Positions 52,167-61,596 are shown, numbered from the stretch's first letter. The stretch is DNA of 64,000 nt from Athalassotoga sp964433875 (GCA_964433875.1 CAYSSO010000005.1:19895-83894); one strand, 5' to 3'. The notes: a model not told the origin generated them from the sequence alone. Made by a program: numbers and translations.

Positions 52167-53308
52167 TCGTAGTTAGATTGAATAAAAGAGGAATGGAAAA
52201 GATATTAAGAAAGCATTTGTGGATCTTCTCCGATGAAGTGGCAGAGGTTATTGCCGACAGTGAATCGGGAATTGCAAACCTTTTCTACGGAGATCATTTT
52301 TTAGGCCGCGGCCTTTACAATGAAAGATCAAAGAATGTCATAAAATTTCTTACTTCCAAAGATGAAGAAATCAACGAAGATTTTTTTAAGAAAAGATTTA
52401 ATCTGGCCTTAAAAAGAAGATCGGGATTGCCAGAATTCAGGCGTGAGGTAAATTCAGAGGGAGATCTCCTTCCGGGCCTTGTGATTGATAGATTCGGCGA
52501 TTTGATAGTTATCCAGATAAGATCGGTCGCGCTTGAAAAGATTAAAAGTTTGATAGTAAAAGCCATTGTCGATGTTTACTCTCCTTCAACTGTTTATGAA
52601 AGAAGTGATTTCGAATCTCTGCCGGAGGAGGGATTGTCGAGAGAAAAGGGATTACTTTACGGTAAAATTCCACAAACTGTTGTTGTCGAAGAAAACGGTC
52701 TTAAATTTCTCGTTGATGCTGTAAAGGGGCAAAAAACAGGATTTTTCTATGATCAGAGAAATTCAAGGAAATTTGCGCGTGATTTTGCCCGTGGCACAAC
52801 CGCGCTTGATCTTTTTACCTATACAGGTGGTTTTGCGCTGAACCTTGCAAAGGTCGGAATGAAGGTTGATGCCGTCGATCTTTCAGAGACTGATCTTGAA
52901 ACGGGAAGACAAAATGCCATCATAAATGGTCTGAAAATAAATTTTTTGAAAGGAGACGCTTTTAATCTCAAAGGCTTTGGATCTTACGATCTCATCGTAG
53001 CAGATCCTCCTTCTTTAATAAAGAGAAAGGAAGAAAAACAAAGAGCATTCGACCTTCTCTCAAAATTAACAGATGAAATATTCGATCACATAAGACCAGA
53101 TGGCAGAGTATGTTTATGCTCTTGCGCTTACAATATAGATAGAACCATGATAGAAAAGGTCATTTCAAATTTGTCTCAAAAGAAAGGTTTGATCGTCAGA
53201 TCTCTCGGATGGACTGGATTACCCATCGATCATCCGGTTTTACTTTCAATGCCGGAGACGGATTATTTGAAATGTTTCTGGTTTGAGGCATTAAGGGATG
53301 ATTTATGA
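52163..53308 (+). CDS. rlmI: PUA-domain rRNA cytosine-C5 methyltransferase (RlmI-like)
   Basis: Methylates a cytosine of 23S rRNA (C1962 in E. coli RlmI). N-terminal PUA domain (1-75), a connecting EEHD-like domain, then the Rossmann methyltransferase: TALDLFTYTGGFALNLAKVG near 212-231, motif IV VADPPSLIKRKEE near 275, motif VI LCSCAYNID near 312. Length 381 is normal. It is coupled to ppx and DUF72 by 4-base overlaps. Confidence 0.9.
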   Translation: MIVVRLNKRGMEKILRKHLWIFSDEVAEVIADSESGIANLFYGDHFLGRGLYNERSKNVIKFLTSKDEEINEDFFKKRFNLALKRRSGLPEFRREVNSEGDLLPGLVIDRFGDLIVIQIRSVALEKIKSLIVKAIVDVYSPSTVYERSDFESLPEEGLSREKGLLYGKIPQTVVVEENGLKFLVDAVKGQKTGFFYDQRNSRKFARDFARGTTALDLFTYTGGFALNLAKVGMKVDAVDLSETDLETGRQNAIINGLKINFLKGDAFNLKGFGSYDLIVADPPSLIKRKEEKQRAFDLLSKLTDEIFDHIRPDGRVCLCSCAYNIDRTMIEKVISNLSQKKGLIVRSLGWTGLPIDHPVLLSMPETDYLKCFWFEALRDDL

Positions 53309-54060
53309 AAATAGGCACAAGTGGATTTTCATTTCCTGACTGGGTTGGAAATCTTTATCCGGCAAATACAAAAAGAGAAAATATGTTTTTGGAATACCTG
53401 AAATTGGGCTTTGATTCTGTCGAGATTAACTCCACATATTATTCGATGCCTTATTCCAAGACGATGAGTTCACTTTCACAAAGATCCCCTCAAAATTTCA
53501 CATTTTGCGTAAAGTTGCATAAAAGTTTTACCCATGAATACGATCAAGATTTGAAATATCTTTATCTCAAATTTTTAGAGGGTATAAAGCCTCTTATCGA
53601 AGATAAAAAGTTAGGATGTGTTATAGGTCAATTTCCATACTCATTTAAAAGGTCAGAAGAATCAATAGAGTACATCTTAAATCTCAGACAAATCATCGAT
53701 ATCCCTCTTGTTATTGAATTCAGAAATGATCTTTGGAATCTCGAAACTCTTGAGATGCTTACAAAATATGAAATCTCAATCGCAGGGGTTGATCTTCCAA
53801 AATTGAAAGGGTTAAGAATGAATGAAAGGCCATTTGGGAAGATATCTTATTTCCGTTTTCATGGAAGAAATGTGAACTGGTTCAAAGATGAAATGAAACG
53901 GTATGATTACATTTACAGTAAAGATGAATTATACCAACTTGCAAAGAATGTTCTAAGTGCTCCTGAGCCAGTATATGTTTTTTTCAACAACTGCCATAAC
54001 GGTCAGGCTGCGAAAAATGCCATTCAATTTTCAGAGATCATACGGAAAGTTCGAAATTAG
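53305..54060 (+). CDS. DUF72 family protein (YecE-like)
   Basis: A TIM-barrel-like protein of 251 residues. Marks are the opening KIGTSGFSFPDWVGNLYP, the FDSVEINSTYYSMP block near 37-50, FTFCVKLHKSFTH near 67, and YFRFHGRN near 190 with a late VYVFFNNCHNGQAAKNA. Function unknown; it is often found with nucleic-acid enzymes. Its end overlaps the convergent fliS gene by 23 bases, so the two transcripts are antisense there. Confidence 0.88.
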   Translation: MKIGTSGFSFPDWVGNLYPANTKRENMFLEYLKLGFDSVEINSTYYSMPYSKTMSSLSQRSPQNFTFCVKLHKSFTHEYDQDLKYLYLKFLEGIKPLIEDKKLGCVIGQFPYSFKRSEESIEYILNLRQIIDIPLVIEFRNDLWNLETLEMLTKYEISIAGVDLPKLKGLRMNERPFGKISYFRFHGRNVNWFKDEMKRYDYIYSKDELYQLAKNVLSAPEPVYVFFNNCHNGQAAKNAIQFSEIIRKVRN

Positions 54061-54424
54061 CATTTGATTTTTGAGCAGTCTTTTTTTCCACTTCTTTCCA
54101 TGTCTCGAGAAGTTCCTTCATTATCTCCATCGCTTCCTCCAATTTTTTCGTATCTTTGTGGATATTTCCTTCTACGAGTTCTCTGTAAACAAAATCGTAC
54201 AGTTCTCTAAGATTTTTTGCTATCTGTCCGCCTTTTTGATCGTCTAAAATGGACATTAAATATATGATCATCTCCTGGGCTCTCAAAAGGATATTATTTC
54301 TTTTTTCGTTGTTCTCTATATTCACGATTGCTTTTTGTATTAATTCAATTATTTGATCGTAGATCATCTCTATTAGTTTTGCAGGCCCCGCCGTTAATAT
54401 GGCACTTTTGAGATACTGATCCAT
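54038..54424 (-). CDS. fliS: Flagellar export chaperone FliS
   Basis: A helical chaperone that keeps flagellin soluble. Typical sequence is QYLKSAILTAGPAKLIEMIYDQIIELIQKAI near 3-33 (read in pieces), followed by ILLRAQEMIIYLMSILDDQKGG and a LYDFVYRELVEGNI helix. Length 128. It follows the next gene at one base and shares the operon. No other flagellar genes are in the window. Confidence 0.9.
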   Translation of the reverse strand: MDQYLKSAILTAGPAKLIEMIYDQIIELIQKAIVNIENNEKRNNILLRAQEMIIYLMSILDDQKGGQIAKNLRELYDFVYRELVEGNIHKDTKKLEEAMEIMKELLETWKEVEKKTAQKSNANFELSV

Positions 54425-54949
54425 TCATACTCCCTCCGTTTCAAGTATTTTTGAGAATATTTTTCTGTAAATTTCGCAGACATTTTTTATCCTTTTGACA
54501 GTCTCATCTTTGTTTTCAAGGGCCACAAATGAATTTATCTCCATAAAAAGTTTGCTCTTTTCTTCTTCGTCTTCTTTTGATTCAAAATCTCTCCCCATTT
54601 GTTTTATAGAGTTTAGGGCGCTTTCGAAGACTTCGAAACCATTTACGATCTGTGGAAGGACGGAAAAAATGTCATTTTCTATGTTCTGTTGATCCACCCA
54701 GTCGAGAAATTGCATCGCACTTTCTGATATTCGCAAAATGCTCTCACTTACAGTTATAAATGAAAGGTCAACCGTCTCACTTCCGCTTAAGACACACTTG
54801 TCTATCTCCGAAATCGGGAGTAACTTTTTATTTATCTTTATCTCGTCAAGCACGCTGTTTTGAGGATAAAGTTCCGATATGATGTCGGACAATTTGACGC
54901 TTTTTTCGTATTTTTTAACTTCATTGCCATTTATCGTAACCCTTATCAT
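54425..54949 (-). CDS. Hypothetical protein upstream of fliS, beta-grasp-like N-terminus
   Basis: About 174 residues from ATG 54949, which lies about 8 bases after GGAGGG; a longer open frame upstream is not supported. The first 65 residues (IRVTINGNEVKKYEKSVKLS; ending VDLSFITVS) look like a small beta-grasp or ubiquitin-like fold, by pattern only. The rest is acidic helix with a coiled-coil character (FESKEDEEEKSKLFMEINSF). It is translated just ahead of fliS, so a role in flagellar assembly or filament capping is a reasonable guess. No family is recognised. Confidence 0.7.
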   Translation of the reverse strand: MIRVTINGNEVKKYEKSVKLSDIISELYPQNSVLDEIKINKKLLPISEIDKCVLSGSETVDLSFITVSESILRISESAMQFLDWVDQQNIENDIFSVLPQIVNGFEVFESALNSIKQMGRDFESKEDEEEKSKLFMEINSFVALENKDETVKRIKNVCEIYRKIFSKILETEGV

Positions 54950-55090
54950 AATAACGCCCTCCTTACATATTTTCGGCAAAAAGCCAAATAACTTTAACGC
55001 CCTTTTAAGCAAGAATTCTCCCACTTCTGTAGTGATAAGAGAATTCTTGATCTGTGTTAGAATGGAATCAGGACTGAACAAGCTTTAATC

Positions 55091-55210
55091 GAATCATCGC
55101 TTGCGGCAGGTGCTCATAATGGCATGTGGCATGTGGCTCGTAGAAAAAGCAGTGACGCGTAATCGGTAATCATACTGCTTACTCTTCACTACTCACCGAT
55201 CACCATTTAG
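55091..55210 (-). repeat. Intergenic repeat, copy A
   Basis: On the minus strand it reads CTAAATGGTGATCGGTGA, a middle part, CCACATGCCACA and CACCTGCCGCAAGCGATGA. The same blocks in the same order appear on the plus strand at 63766-63888. No ORF or RNA fold was recognised. It fills most of the gap (54950-55302) between the fliS partner gene and the response regulator; TATAAT at 55265-55270 may be the -10 element of the regulator. Confidence 0.75.
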
Positions 55211-55302
55211 GGCATCCTGCTCTCTGCTTACATGGACTATTCGACTTTTAAAGTGAATTAAGTATATAATGAAAAAAATGACAGTTGAAAAGGGGATTTG
55301 TT

Positions 55303-55944
55303 TTGAAGAAAATCTTAATCGTTGAGGACGATAAAAGCATAGGGGATATACTTAATCTTTACATTAGCAAAAAATACGACACAATTCTCGTAAACGATGG
55401 TATGGAAGCCGCCAGGATCATAAAAAAAGAAAGATTAGATTTGATCCTGCTCGATTTGATGCTTCCAAATATAAGTGGCGAGACACTTGCGCAGATGGCC
55501 GATTTAAATGGCATTCCCGTCATAATAATAACCGCAAAGAATTCGGAAGAAGACATTCTGAATGGTTTGAAACTCGGTGCCATTGATTACATAACAAAAC
55601 CTTTTTCTCCAAAGGTATTGCTAGCCAAGATAGACAATTTCTTTTCAAGAATGATGAATAACATGTTCGATTTCGAAGATGAAGGAAGAAGTTTGACGAT
55701 CGACGGAAAGAAGATCTATCTGACGCCTGTCGAGTCCAAACTTTTGAGATTTTTGATCAACAATTATGGAAGGGTTTGTAAAAGGGAGGAGTTGCTGGTG
55801 GCCGTATGGAATGAGGAGAGATCCGAAAGAATAGTCGATGCGACTGTGAAAAATTTGAGGAAAAAGATAAGGGGTAGCGGTATAGAAATAAAAACGGTGA
55901 TGGGCCTTGGTTACACGATCGAAAAATCCAAAACTTTCAACTAA
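55303..55944 (+). CDS. OmpR-family response regulator
   Basis: A receiver domain (1-115) with EDDKSIG, phospho-acceptor Asp in LILLDLMLPNISG near 50, and Lys in YITKPFSP near 99. A winged-helix DNA-binding domain follows (about 125-213) with LTPVESKLLRFLINNYGRVC and VKNLRKKI..GLGYTIE. The TTG at 55303 lies 6 bases after AAGGGGA and gives KKILIVEDD; TTG 55285 is an alternative. It overlaps the sensor kinase gene downstream. Confidence 0.93.
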   Translation: MKKILIVEDDKSIGDILNLYISKKYDTILVNDGMEAARIIKKERLDLILLDLMLPNISGETLAQMADLNGIPVIIITAKNSEEDILNGLKLGAIDYITKPFSPKVLLAKIDNFFSRMMNNMFDFEDEGRSLTIDGKKIYLTPVESKLLRFLINNYGRVCKREELLVAVWNEERSERIVDATVKNLRKKIRGSGIEIKTVMGLGYTIEKSKTFN

Positions 55945-56950
55945 ATTCATAATTTACGTTATTGTACCGGTTATAATAATGGGAATTTTGATGGTATTTG
56001 CCCAGCAGAGAATTTTCGAGAATAGGTTTGAAAATTTCACGAGAAATTACGGGAAAAATTTTTATGGATTCAATCCTTACTTTCCACAGCAAAGGTTAAA
56101 AAATATAGAAAGAATAAAACGAGAGACAGCGATAGAAATCTTTATCTCCTTTGGAATTGCATTTGGCGCTTCTTTAGCCGTGTCTATTATTCTGGCAGAA
56201 GTTTTCCAAAAAAAAGTATCAGATGCCTTAAAATCTCTCTCTAAAGGCATAGAAAGAATAAAAACTAATCAGAAGCCTGACTTTTCGAATGTGAAATTTT
56301 CCTCCGAGATAGCAGAACTTGCCGCCGATATAGAATCCCTCGCAGAAAAATTGTCCGAGAAATCTCTTGCGAGAAAGGCCATGACCTCGAGCGTTTATCA
56401 CGAGATCATGACCCCATTGACGGTCATAAGAATGGAACTTGAGGCTGTAAGAGATGATGTTGTACCATACAGCAAAGGAATCGTTGAAAAGATGCTTCTT
56501 AACATAGACCACATTACCGAGGTGCTTAGAGATTTGAAAAGTATAGAAGGCGACGATCTAAATTACATCAAAGAAGAATTTGATGCCGGATTTGAGACCG
56601 AAGAGATATTCAAATCTTTTATTCCAATCCTTGAATCGAGAAATCAAAAATTTTTTACCGATTTTAAAAGCGTTTCGATCGTGGCCGATAAAAGAAGGTT
56701 CAGACAGACGATCTTCAATTTGCTGTCGAATGCGGTTAAATATACAAAAATTGGTGGAAAAATTTCGATAAGTGTAGATCAAAACAAAATAGTAGTCGCA
56801 AATGAATTTGAAGGGGATCCGCCGAAGCAATCTGATTTTGGAACGGGCTTAAAATTGGTAAAGGATTTTTGCGAATACCACGGATTTAGGTTCGAAATAA
56901 CAAAGTCAGAGGGATACGTTGTAACTTCGATAAATTACCATTCTGTTTGA
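55907..56950 (+). CDS. Sensor histidine kinase
   Basis: Two membrane helices (about 12-28 and 75-97) with a short outer loop of about 45 residues. A HAMP-like linker (100-155) leads to the dimerisation helix, with the phospho-acceptor His in SSVYHEIMTPLTVIRMELEA near 167. The catalytic domain has the N box FNLLSNAVKYT near 272 and the G box FGTGLKLVKDF near 316. It is the partner of the regulator upstream (38-base overlap). The signal is not evident. Confidence 0.92.
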   Translation: MVTRSKNPKLSTKFIIYVIVPVIIMGILMVFAQQRIFENRFENFTRNYGKNFYGFNPYFPQQRLKNIERIKRETAIEIFISFGIAFGASLAVSIILAEVFQKKVSDALKSLSKGIERIKTNQKPDFSNVKFSSEIAELAADIESLAEKLSEKSLARKAMTSSVYHEIMTPLTVIRMELEAVRDDVVPYSKGIVEKMLLNIDHITEVLRDLKSIEGDDLNYIKEEFDAGFETEEIFKSFIPILESRNQKFFTDFKSVSIVADKRRFRQTIFNLLSNAVKYTKIGGKISISVDQNKIVVANEFEGDPPKQSDFGTGLKLVKDFCEYHGFRFEITKSEGYVVTSINYHSV

Positions 56951-56975
56951 TTTTTTACGTATGAGCCATTATAAA
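56947..56975 (+). promoter_or_regulatory. Promoter ahead of the winged-helix regulator
   Basis: TTGATT (56947-56952), 17-base spacer, TATAAA (56970-56975). The -35 element overlaps the kinase stop codon. Confidence 0.65.
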
Positions 56976-57064
56976 ATGTTAGAGCAATGATTCAAAATCT
57001 AAAAATTCATTCGGTATATTTTCATTCAAAAAATGTTATGATCGTTTATGTGGAGCGTGATCGA

Positions 57065-57709
57065 GTGAAGGTTGAAAAATTACGTTTTTTTAAGACTATG
57101 CCGGATTACAAGGAACTTATAATTTTGTCCGAGATAGATGAAAATCCCCATGTGACACAAAAAGAAATAGCGGAAAAGTGCGGTATAACCCCTCCGATGG
57201 TTAACAAGTACCTTTTTGATCTCGAAAAACAGGGATATGTCGAGATAAGAGGCACAACTACGAGAAACACAACATACCATCTTACAAATGACGGGAAAAA
57301 TAGGCTTATGATTCTCAACATTTCCTACAGTCGCGAGGTTTTGAAGATGTACAAAGACTCCCAGAAAAATTTTGAGCAAGTGTGGAATTACTTAATTTCA
57401 AACGATCTAAAAAAAGTCGTGCTTTTTGGGGCTGGCGATGTTGGAGAGATGGCATTTGAAATAATGAAGGATCATGACATTAAAATTGTCGGCTTTATAG
57501 ACGAAGATGAGAAAAGAATCGGAAAAGAAATAGGGGGATTAAAGATAAGCCCGCTTTCCGAACTCGATAAAATGGAATTTGATGCCGTCGTTATAACATC
57601 TTACAGACACGGCGTCGAGATGGCAAAAAGAGTTATAACTGATAAGCCTGTTTTCATTTTTTCTCTCGAAGATGGAGTAACATCTCTTAAACTTGCGAGA
57701 GATAAATAA
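57065..57709 (+). CDS. Winged-helix regulator with a Rossmann sensor domain
   Basis: An N-terminal MarR/ArsR-like winged helix (ELIILSEIDENPHVTQKEIA; ITPPMVNKYLFDLEKQGYVE, about 15-75) is joined to a Rossmann fold from about 110 (KKVVLFGAGDVGEMAFEIMK, then VGFIDEDEKRIGKEIGGLKI). The second half resembles the nucleotide-binding part of PglD or Rex-like proteins, so an NAD(H) or sugar-nucleotide ligand is possible. The GTG at 57065 follows GGAG by 9 bases; an ATG at 56987 would add 26 unlikely residues. The targets are not known; lemA, fba and ackA follow. Confidence 0.8.
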   Translation: MKVEKLRFFKTMPDYKELIILSEIDENPHVTQKEIAEKCGITPPMVNKYLFDLEKQGYVEIRGTTTRNTTYHLTNDGKNRLMILNISYSREVLKMYKDSQKNFEQVWNYLISNDLKKVVLFGAGDVGEMAFEIMKDHDIKIVGFIDEDEKRIGKEIGGLKISPLSELDKMEFDAVVITSYRHGVEMAKRVITDKPVFIFSLEDGVTSLKLARDK

Positions 57710-57724
57710 AAGGGAGGGTAATAG

Positions 57725-58291
57725 ATGTTAGGATTGATAATCGGGATTGTTGTGGTTGCGATTCTGGTGATCATCGTTGTATGGTTAATCGCCGCTTACA
57801 ACTCTCTTGTCACGCTCAAGAAGAGAGGCCAAAATGCCTGGGCGCAGATAGATGTTCAACTCAACAGAAGACATGATTTGATTCCAAATCTTGTAGAATC
57901 CGCCAAAGGATATATGAAATACGAGCAAGAAACATTGCAAAAGGTCATTGATGCGAGATCGAAAGCCGTTAGTGCGGGAAATATCAAAGACAAGATAGAT
58001 GCTGAAAATCAATTGACCGGAGCGCTTGGAAGGTTATTGGCAGTTTTCGAAAGGTATCCGGATCTGAAGGCCAATCAAAATGTCCAGATGCTCATGGAAC
58101 AGTTGACAGACACGGAAAACAAGATAGCCTATTCGCGTCAGTTCTACAATGATATCGTCACCAGGTACAACACAAAGACTGCCGTTTTTCCTTCCAACAT
58201 AGTGGCAAATCTCTTTAAGTTCGAAGAAATGCCGCTTTTCAGAGCCGAAGAAGAGGTGAAATCTGTTCCAAAGGTAGATCTTAATATATGA
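57725..58291 (+). CDS. lemA: LemA family protein
   Basis: A 188-residue protein with one N-terminal membrane helix (about 3-24) and a four-helix domain. The family mark is YNSLVTLKKRGQNAWAQIDV, then QLNRRHDLIPNLVESAKGYM, with the late NDIVTRYNTKTAVFPSNIVA. Function is not established. AGGGAGGG lies ahead of the ATG. Confidence 0.94.
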   Translation: MLGLIIGIVVVAILVIIVVWLIAAYNSLVTLKKRGQNAWAQIDVQLNRRHDLIPNLVESAKGYMKYEQETLQKVIDARSKAVSAGNIKDKIDAENQLTGALGRLLAVFERYPDLKANQNVQMLMEQLTDTENKIAYSRQFYNDIVTRYNTKTAVFPSNIVANLFKFEEMPLFRAEEEVKSVPKVDLNI

Positions 58292-58303
58292 GGAGGTCAT
58301 GAA

Positions 58304-59248
58304 ATGTATGTAAAGAGTACAAAAGAAATTCTTGACAAGGCGAATGCAGGATATTATGGTGTCGGTGCTTTCAACATCAACGACATAGAATTTTTGGCTG
58401 GTATAATATCTGCCGGAGTTGAAAAAAGATCGCCTGTTATAATTCAGGCAAGTGAAGGAGCCATGGCTTACGCCGGTAATGGGGATTTTAGAAAGGGTGC
58501 CTATGTTCTTGCCGATATAGTGAGAAGGTATGCAGATGATGTGCCGATTCCCGTTGCTCTTCATCTCGATCACGGTCACGATATGGAGCACGTTATGGCA
58601 GCGATAAAGGCCGGTTTTACCTCTGTCATGATAGATGCCTCTGCAAAACCCTTTGAAGAGAATATGGCCATAACGTCTGAGGTTGTAAAAATTGCGCACG
58701 CCGCCGGAATTTCTGTTGAAGCAGAACTCGGTAAACTTGTCGGCGTCGAAGATAACGTGTCAGTTGCAGAAAGAGACGCAACACTTGTCGATCCTGATGA
58801 GGCAAAGATCTTTGTCGAAAAAACCGGCGTTGATTTTCTTGCTCCCGCGATAGGAACGAGCCATGGCGCTTTTAAATTCAAAGGCGAGGCTAAACTCGAT
58901 TTTGAAAGACTTCAAAGGGTCAAGTATCTTACAAAATTGCCTCTTGTACTTCATGGCGCATCGAGTGTCCTTGAGGAAGATGTGAAAAAGGCGAATTCTT
59001 ACGGCGCAAAGATAGAGGGAGCGAAGGGAGTACCATTTGCGATCTTGAAAGAATCCATAAAGTACGGAATAAATAAGATAAATACTGACACCGATTTGAG
59101 AATCGCATTCATAGCCGAATTGAGAAAGGCGCTTTACGATAAACCGTCTGACATAGATCCAAGAAATTTCTTTAAGCCAGCCATAGAGGCTGTAAAAAGA
59201 ATTGTGGCTCAAAGAATGGATGTGCTTGGATCATCGGGGAAAGCTTAA
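58304..59248 (+). CDS. fba: Class II fructose-bisphosphate aldolase
   Basis: A zinc aldolase that cleaves fructose 1,6-bisphosphate. Metal and catalytic blocks: LHLDHGHDMEHVMAAIKAGF near 86-105, GFTSVMIDASAKPFEEN, the GTSHGAFKFKG loop near 184, and LVLHGASSVLEEDVKK near 214. Length 314 is normal. AGGAGGTC lies ahead of the ATG. It joins the glycolytic set encoded 35 kb to the left. Confidence 0.94.
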   Translation: MYVKSTKEILDKANAGYYGVGAFNINDIEFLAGIISAGVEKRSPVIIQASEGAMAYAGNGDFRKGAYVLADIVRRYADDVPIPVALHLDHGHDMEHVMAAIKAGFTSVMIDASAKPFEENMAITSEVVKIAHAAGISVEAELGKLVGVEDNVSVAERDATLVDPDEAKIFVEKTGVDFLAPAIGTSHGAFKFKGEAKLDFERLQRVKYLTKLPLVLHGASSVLEEDVKKANSYGAKIEGAKGVPFAILKESIKYGINKINTDTDLRIAFIAELRKALYDKPSDIDPRNFFKPAIEAVKRIVAQRMDVLGSSGKA

Positions 59249-59263
59249 CCGGAGGTGTTGAAA

Positions 59264-60472
59264 TTGAAGGTTCTAGTGATTAACGCTGGAAGTTCTTCAT
59301 TGAAATACCAGTTATTCGACATGGTAAATGAAGATGTTCTGTGCAGCGGGATAGTGGAGAGAATAGGACTGGAAGGTTCAAGGCTTGTCCACAAGTTAAA
59401 CGGTCAAAAACACATAAAAGAGCAAGAAGTAAAGGATCACAGGGTTGCTCTCAAGATCGTCCTTGAAATCCTTACAGATAAAACCTATGGTGTCATAGAT
59501 TCTATGAAAGAAATAAATGCTGTTGGCCACAGGGTCGTACACGGTGGAGAGGCCTTCTCCGGCTCTGTTTTGATAGACGAGAAGGTTATGAAGGCGCTTG
59601 AGGATAACATTGAACTTGCACCTCTTCACAATCCTCCGAATATAATGGGAATAAAGGCGGCAAGGGAATTGCTTCCAGACGTTCCTCACGTCGGGACCTT
59701 CGATACCGCGTTCCATCAAACCCTACCGAAGAAAGCCTATCTTTACGCGATACCTTTGAGATATTACGAAAAGTACAAGATAAGAAGATATGGCTTTCAT
59801 GGCACCTCTCATTTTTACGTTTCTCATAGAACGGCCGAGATCCTTGGAAAGCCAATAGAAGAATTGAAAATAATAACGTGCCACATAGGAAATGGAAGTT
59901 CTGTTTCGGCTGTCAAGTACGGAAAGAGTGTAGATACCTCTATGGGTTTTACGCCTCTTGAAGGCCTGGTGATGGGAACGAGATCGGGAGATCTTGATCC
60001 TGCGATTGTGACATTTTTACAGGAAAAGGAAGGCCTTTCTTACAAAGAGATAAATAACATTTTGAATAAAGAAAGCGGCGCATACGGACTTTCAAATGGT
60101 TTAAGCAGTGATATGAGAGATATAGAAAATGCAGCGCTCGAGGATCACAATGAAATTGCAAAACTTGCCCTTGATATATACGATTACAGGATAGCAAAAT
60201 ACGTTGGTGCTTACGCAGCGGCGATGAACGGCGTTGATGCGATAACATTTACCGCCGGAGTTGGAGAAAATTCTCCTTACACAAGGGCCGATGTTTGCAG
60301 TTATCTTGAATTCCTTGGCCTCAAGATAGATAACGCCAAAAATAACATTCGTGGAAAAGAGGCCGTAATATCCACCGATGATTCAAAGGTAAAGGCTATT
60401 GTTGTTCCGACAAATGAAGAACTTGTTATAGCGCGTGATACACAGAAAATAGCGCAAAGCATAAAAAAATGA
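59264..60472 (+). CDS. ackA: Acetate kinase
   Basis: Makes ATP and acetate from acetyl phosphate. VLVINAGSSSLKYQLFDM at 3-20, GHRVVHGGE near 90, YGFHGTSHFYVS near 173, and CHIGNGSSVSAV near 203 are the standard blocks. TTG 59264 (KVLVINAGSS) lies 8 bases after GGAGG; GTG 59255 would add three residues. Length 402. Acetate is a main fermentation product in this phylum. No pta is in the window. Confidence 0.96.
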   Translation: MKVLVINAGSSSLKYQLFDMVNEDVLCSGIVERIGLEGSRLVHKLNGQKHIKEQEVKDHRVALKIVLEILTDKTYGVIDSMKEINAVGHRVVHGGEAFSGSVLIDEKVMKALEDNIELAPLHNPPNIMGIKAARELLPDVPHVGTFDTAFHQTLPKKAYLYAIPLRYYEKYKIRRYGFHGTSHFYVSHRTAEILGKPIEELKIITCHIGNGSSVSAVKYGKSVDTSMGFTPLEGLVMGTRSGDLDPAIVTFLQEKEGLSYKEINNILNKESGAYGLSNGLSSDMRDIENAALEDHNEIAKLALDIYDYRIAKYVGAYAAAMNGVDAITFTAGVGENSPYTRADVCSYLEFLGLKIDNAKNNIRGKEAVISTDDSKVKAIVVPTNEELVIARDTQKIAQSIKK

Positions 60473-60484
60473 GGAGGAAGTAAC

Positions 60485-61417
60485 ATGATCCTTATGAAGG
60501 GAAAGAGCATAGTAAGCATTGATGATTTAACGATCGAGGAATTAAACCAGTTAATCGACACATCGATACGCCTTAAAGATGAACTTTACAGTGGCGAGAG
60601 AAGAGATGTGCTTGCGGGTAAAACTCTCGGTATGATCTTTGAAAAGCCATCATTGAGGACACGTGTTGCCTTTGAAACTGCGATGACGCAACTTGGAGGT
60701 CATGCCATATATTTAGGTCCGGACGATATAAAACTTGGCAAAAGAGAAACTACCGAAGACATCGCGAGAGTGCTTTCGAGTATGGTAGACGTTATAATGG
60801 CAAGGGTCTTTGCACATAAAACCGTTGAAGATCTTGCAAAATATTCACGCGTGCCCGTTATAAATGGCCTTTCAGATTTCGAGCATCCAACTCAAATCGT
60901 CGGCGATATGGTTACAGTCAAAGAAAAATTTGGATATTTCAAGGGTATCAAATTCTCATTCATAGGAGATGGAAATAACGTTGCAAATTCCATAGTCTTG
61001 GCCGGTGCGAAACTCGGAATGCACGTTGTTGTGGCATCTCCGAAAGGGTACGAACTGCAAAAAAAGGTTTTCGAAAGATCTTTGGAGATCTCAAAATTAA
61101 CGCAAGCGAAGATAGAAATAACGAATGATCCAGAATACGCTGCAAAAGACGCGGATGTCATTTACACAGACGTGTGGGCTTCTATGGGACAGGAAAATGA
61201 GGCCGAAGCAAGAAAAAAGATCTTCGCACCTTATCAGGTGAATTCAAGAATAATGGGTCTTGCCAAAAAAACTGCCATTTTCATGCACTGTCTTCCTGCC
61301 CATTATGGGGAAGAAGTAACGGAAGAGGTCGGGCATGGGCCGCAAAGTGTGATATTCGAAGAGGCTGAAAATAGATTGCATTCGATAAAAGCGATGATCG
61401 TTCATGTAACGAGATGA
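60485..61417 (+). CDS. argF: Ornithine carbamoyltransferase
   Basis: Forms citrulline from ornithine and carbamoyl phosphate, or the reverse. Carbamoyl-phosphate motif EKPSLRTRVAFETAM near 53-67, FEHPTQIVGDMVTV near 135 (the HPTQ motif), DVWASMGQE near 228 and the ornithine-binding MHCLPAHYGEEV near 265. Length 310. It is alone among arginine genes here, next to ackA, so whether it is biosynthetic (argF) or catabolic (arcB) is not clear. GAGGAAG precedes the ATG. Confidence 0.93.
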   Translation: MILMKGKSIVSIDDLTIEELNQLIDTSIRLKDELYSGERRDVLAGKTLGMIFEKPSLRTRVAFETAMTQLGGHAIYLGPDDIKLGKRETTEDIARVLSSMVDVIMARVFAHKTVEDLAKYSRVPVINGLSDFEHPTQIVGDMVTVKEKFGYFKGIKFSFIGDGNNVANSIVLAGAKLGMHVVVASPKGYELQKKVFERSLEISKLTQAKIEITNDPEYAAKDADVIYTDVWASMGQENEAEARKKIFAPYQVNSRIMGLAKKTAIFMHCLPAHYGEEVTEEVGHGPQSVIFEEAENRLHSIKAMIVHVTR

Positions 61418-61500
61418 TTTTTTCGATCTTGATACAAGATAATAAGAGATAAAAAGATATAAATGTAGGAAAGTACTGTTAAAAAGTCTTTTTTTGCTTT

Positions 61501-61527
61501 TAATTGGTACTAATCGTCTCTAATTGG
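61501..61527. promoter_or_regulatory. Direct repeats upstream of the micro-ORF
   Basis: TAATTGG occurs at 61501-61507 and 61521-61527, 20 bases apart, about two helical turns. It is a candidate regulator site. The rest of 61418-61596 holds no other gene, apart from a TATAAT at 61563-61568 with no good -35. Confidence 0.4.
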
Positions 61528-61596
61528 CTTATACTGACTATCTATTAAAACGAATTTTGTTTTATAATTTTTACAAGCCTAAAAGGAGGCGATACC

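Noticed and set aside
54950..55081. Longer start for the fliS-upstream protein (44 extra residues)
   Set aside because: GGAGGG stands just ahead of the ATG at 54949, and the extension has no ribosome-binding site.
55091..55210. CRISPR-like or tRNA-like origin of the intergenic repeats
   Set aside because: There are only two copies, in opposite orientation and far apart, with no regular spacers and no cloverleaf.
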